Below are positions 30,817 to 32,925 of a DNA stretch of 32,925 nucleotides, one piece after another. Position 1 is the first letter of the stretch; each line of letters begins with the position of its first letter. Made by a program: the position numbers and the translations under genes. Source of the DNA: Pigoraptor chileana (lineage: Eukaryota > Opisthokonta > Filasterea); assembly GCA_943704495.1 (NCBI GenBank), contig CALSCR010000312.1:1-32925 (forward strand), written 5' to 3'. The notes beneath the pieces are model-generated. The model saw only the letters and a list, made by a program, of their open reading frames with translations. It was not told the DNA's origin and ran no database searches.

Positions 30817-31342
30817 TTTATGCCGAGGATGCACAAATCAAACAGAAGGCGCCGACAAAGACAGCCCACAGCAAACAAAGGATAGAGCAAAAGCGAGAGC
30901 AGTGTCGTAGCAGTGTGTGCGTGCTATGCTTAGTGTCGCAAGTTACGGCACTCATTGTGGTCTCTTAAAACTGTCGCGGCTGACACTGCCGACTGTCACA
31001 CTGTACGTCGCTGAAAAGTGGGCCCAGTTTAACGTCTTGATGTGATGTCACGAATTTCAAATGACGGCACCAGCAGTAACAGCAGCAACGTCTAATTCAT
31101 CTTTGAGTCTGTCAGCTGCGGAGGCCCCACTGATGCGCCCATCAGTAAGCATTGTGGCAGTGTGCACGCATTCGTGCCTCTGATTACTGCGAGGAGAGTT
31201 CAGCATGCGTTGTACAACGCACATGCCGTTGCGCACCGTGCGTGCATTGACGGACAGCAGCAATACCCCATGGGAGGAGCATCCCCGCAGACAGACAACA
31301 GATGCAGCAGACTTCAAAGCGGAGCTATTTTATTGCGCAGCG
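30817..31342. other. Spacer between PBDC1 3' end and GID8 start
   Basis: About 525 bp holding the GID8 upstream region. No conserved motif, exon or RNA gene is recognised. Small open frames on both strands look like chance. Confidence 0.5.
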
Positions 31343-32454
31343 TTACGAATTGAAGTGCACATTGTTGATTCCCTCGCGGTTTCGCGCAATTTCAATGGCG
31401 TAAAACTGGATGCGCGTGACTGCAGAGCCGGAAGAAGAGGAGCAACGCAGGTCAGCAAGGTCACGTGGCCACCGCGCGCACGCATGCACACCGTCTATTT
31501 GTGGAGCCGCAGTCGCCATCGTTTCAGTCAGCTCATTCGCATCTGCAATGACTCACGCACACACTGACAGAGTGCGTGAGTGCGTTCTGGTCGCCCACTC
31601 ACCAAAAATAGTGTTCTCTTCTGAATACTCCTGCGCGGCATCCAATCGCAGAAGAGTGCCGAAATTGAAGTCCTCCACCTTCTTCTCAAACTTATTGCAG
31701 AACTCGCGCCACTTCTCCTTGGCGTCCGGCGCCTTCAGCAAGCGCTCGGGTATGTTCGCAATTGTGAGGTTGGGAAAGGATTCCCGAAACGTGTCGTAAA
31801 TCTCATCATCAATCCTGGACGGTGGAAAGGAGATGCATTTGCCAAACAGACACAAGTCAAAACACACACGCCACATAAATAATGTATTGCTCACGGAACT
31901 GCTCTCAACCAAAATCAAAGCCATACTTTCAAAGGGAATACCCACGGTGTCAGCTTCAGTATCTTAGGATTGACCTTTTGAATGATTCCAAAATAGGTCT
32001 CGGCGTGCTTGAAAGCCTGTACACATGAATACACATACGCCAAATACACACAAACATACACGCACATAAGTCCACTTATTAGCAACGCATTGTATGAAGC
32101 TATTTGCAGTTGGCGTCATTGAGCACAGTCTCACCTTCATGGCCCATGCGCGCTCAATCTCCTCGTTATTCTCATACTTTGTTGCATCGTAAAGGTCTGC
32201 GGGAGCCCCCGAGGCCGTCACGGCAACAGGCTTACTCTCCCCAAGACCGGTCTGCGTGTGCACACGGATAGGAACGCGCAATCAGGTTCACGGTCATAGT
32301 CAGCAGGCCATTCATGTATCAGCCTTCATTTTCACATTTCAACTCATTTCCACGAGGATGCAACCTGCGCAAGATATGCGATAGATATGATGCATGTTGC
32401 ATGCACCTGCTTTCCGAGTGCTTCCTCGATCTGCTTGATAAGGTCGTCGGACAT
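31343..32454 (-). CDS. PBDC1: PBDC1 homologue (CXorf26 / yeast YPL225W family)
   Basis: Exons 32454-32407, 32251-32135, 32016-31946, 31814-31603 and 31419-31343 give 174 residues with consistent phases. The family is small, cytosolic and eukaryote-wide. The yeast member has been reported as a co-translational chaperone for eEF1A. Conserved blocks are in order: KYENNEEIERAWAMKAFKHAETYFGII, PKILKLTPIDDEIYDTFRESFP, KEKWREFCNKFEKKVEDFNFGTLLRLD, YSEENTIF, then RIQFYAIEIARNREGIN near the C-terminus. The older name 'polysaccharide biosynthesis domain' is misleading. The N-terminus MSDDLIKQIEEALGKQ is on a 48-nt exon, and the ATG sets the only sensible start. Confidence 0.94.
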
Positions 32455-32925
32455 TTTTAGTGTTTGACGTGACGAGTGAGTTATGCCTATGTTGGTTGCG
32501 TCCTGTTTGATTGCATCTAGCTTGGTGTGGAGAGCATGCTATATGTACACCATCGAGGATGGTGCTAGCGGTGTTGTAGGTGATGCGGGCATGTGCAGGA
32601 ACGTGCCAGCCATTGCATTGTGTCGTGGACTCGCAAATTGCACGAGGGTCGTCATTACTAATTCATGCGAGTTCTCGGTTGTAATGGGACATCACGTGAA
32701 CTCACTCATGATGATACGATAATAGGGGAAGGGGACTTCGTGTATTTGCAACTCCTCGAGTACATTAGGGAACAGACCTCCCTTATATAGTCACGGTGAT
32801 CAGAAAGTAACAGATTAGGTCATTAAGGAATCGTCCAATGAGAAGAGTGGGCTGTTGTACAACACGTATGTCTAATTAAGGAAGAAAGTGGCACAACGAG
32901 TGGCCTGACGGGGTCATTCCCGTAA
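32455..32925. other. Right-edge intergenic region
   Basis: About 470 bp upstream of PBDC1 to the window edge. It holds a TCACGTGA palindrome at 32692-32699 and a CTTATATAGTC near 32781 that could be TATA-like for a gene beyond. A 79-codon plus-strand frame at 32483-32722 has no recognisable feature. No gene is called. Confidence 0.45.

Noticed and set aside
1-32925. Search for transposase, reverse transcriptase, integrase, capsid or toxin genes, and for tRNA or rRNA genes
   Set aside because: By eye no such domain signatures or cloverleaf-like sequences were found. Only the short intronic repeat and microsatellites look repetitive.

Overview
The window reads as nuclear DNA of a single-celled, flagellated eukaryote that I cannot place more precisely. 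Genes are split by many small to medium GT-AG introns, codon phases match across them, and no bacterial operon structure is seen. I traced 13 protein genes by hand, joining exons by splice sites and reading phase. A CFAP99 homologue implies a cilium or flagellum. A REC114 homologue implies meiosis. SF3B4, TRMT11, GID8 and PBDC1 are conserved eukaryotic housekeeping genes.

Layout, left to right: (1) 72-1562 minus, a membrane-anchored ILEI/FAM3-domain protein running off the left edge. (2) 2665-3423 plus, an intronless Ser-rich protein of unknown function. (3) 3952-6667 minus, splicing factor SF3B4 with 8 exons, including a GC-AG intron. (4) 7130-8423 plus, a stand-alone MgtE-type divalent cation transporter. 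(5) 8878-10350 plus, a phi-like glutathione S-transferase with an SRPTTPAK repeat tail. (6) 10874-13095 minus, a disordered Ser/Pro-rich protein with an uncertain start. (7) 14262-17650 plus, CFAP99. (8) 17903-19351 minus, REC114. (9) 19932-21860 minus, an intronless GT61/DUF563 glycosyltransferase. (10) 22457-26336 plus, TRMT11 with 13 exons. (11) 26688-28894 plus, a xylose-isomerase-like TIM-barrel sugar isomerase/epimerase. (12) 29139-30816 minus, GID8. (13) 31343-32454 minus, PBDC1.

The genes do not form one pathway. They are ordinary nuclear neighbours, in divergent pairs with shared upstream regions (ILEI/Ser-rich, SF3B4/MgtE, GT61/TRMT11) and convergent pairs.

The most unusual signal is a roughly 45-bp dispersed repeat flanked by (GA)n/(CT)n tracts. 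It occurs about ten times, only inside introns, in five introns of four unrelated genes. It always lies in the same orientation relative to transcription, although the host genes lie on both strands. This is what a family of introner-like or intron-restricted elements would look like. Two weaker genome-scale habits are also visible: GT-rich microsatellites mostly on the sense strand of introns, and TCACGTGA palindromes in several upstream regions.
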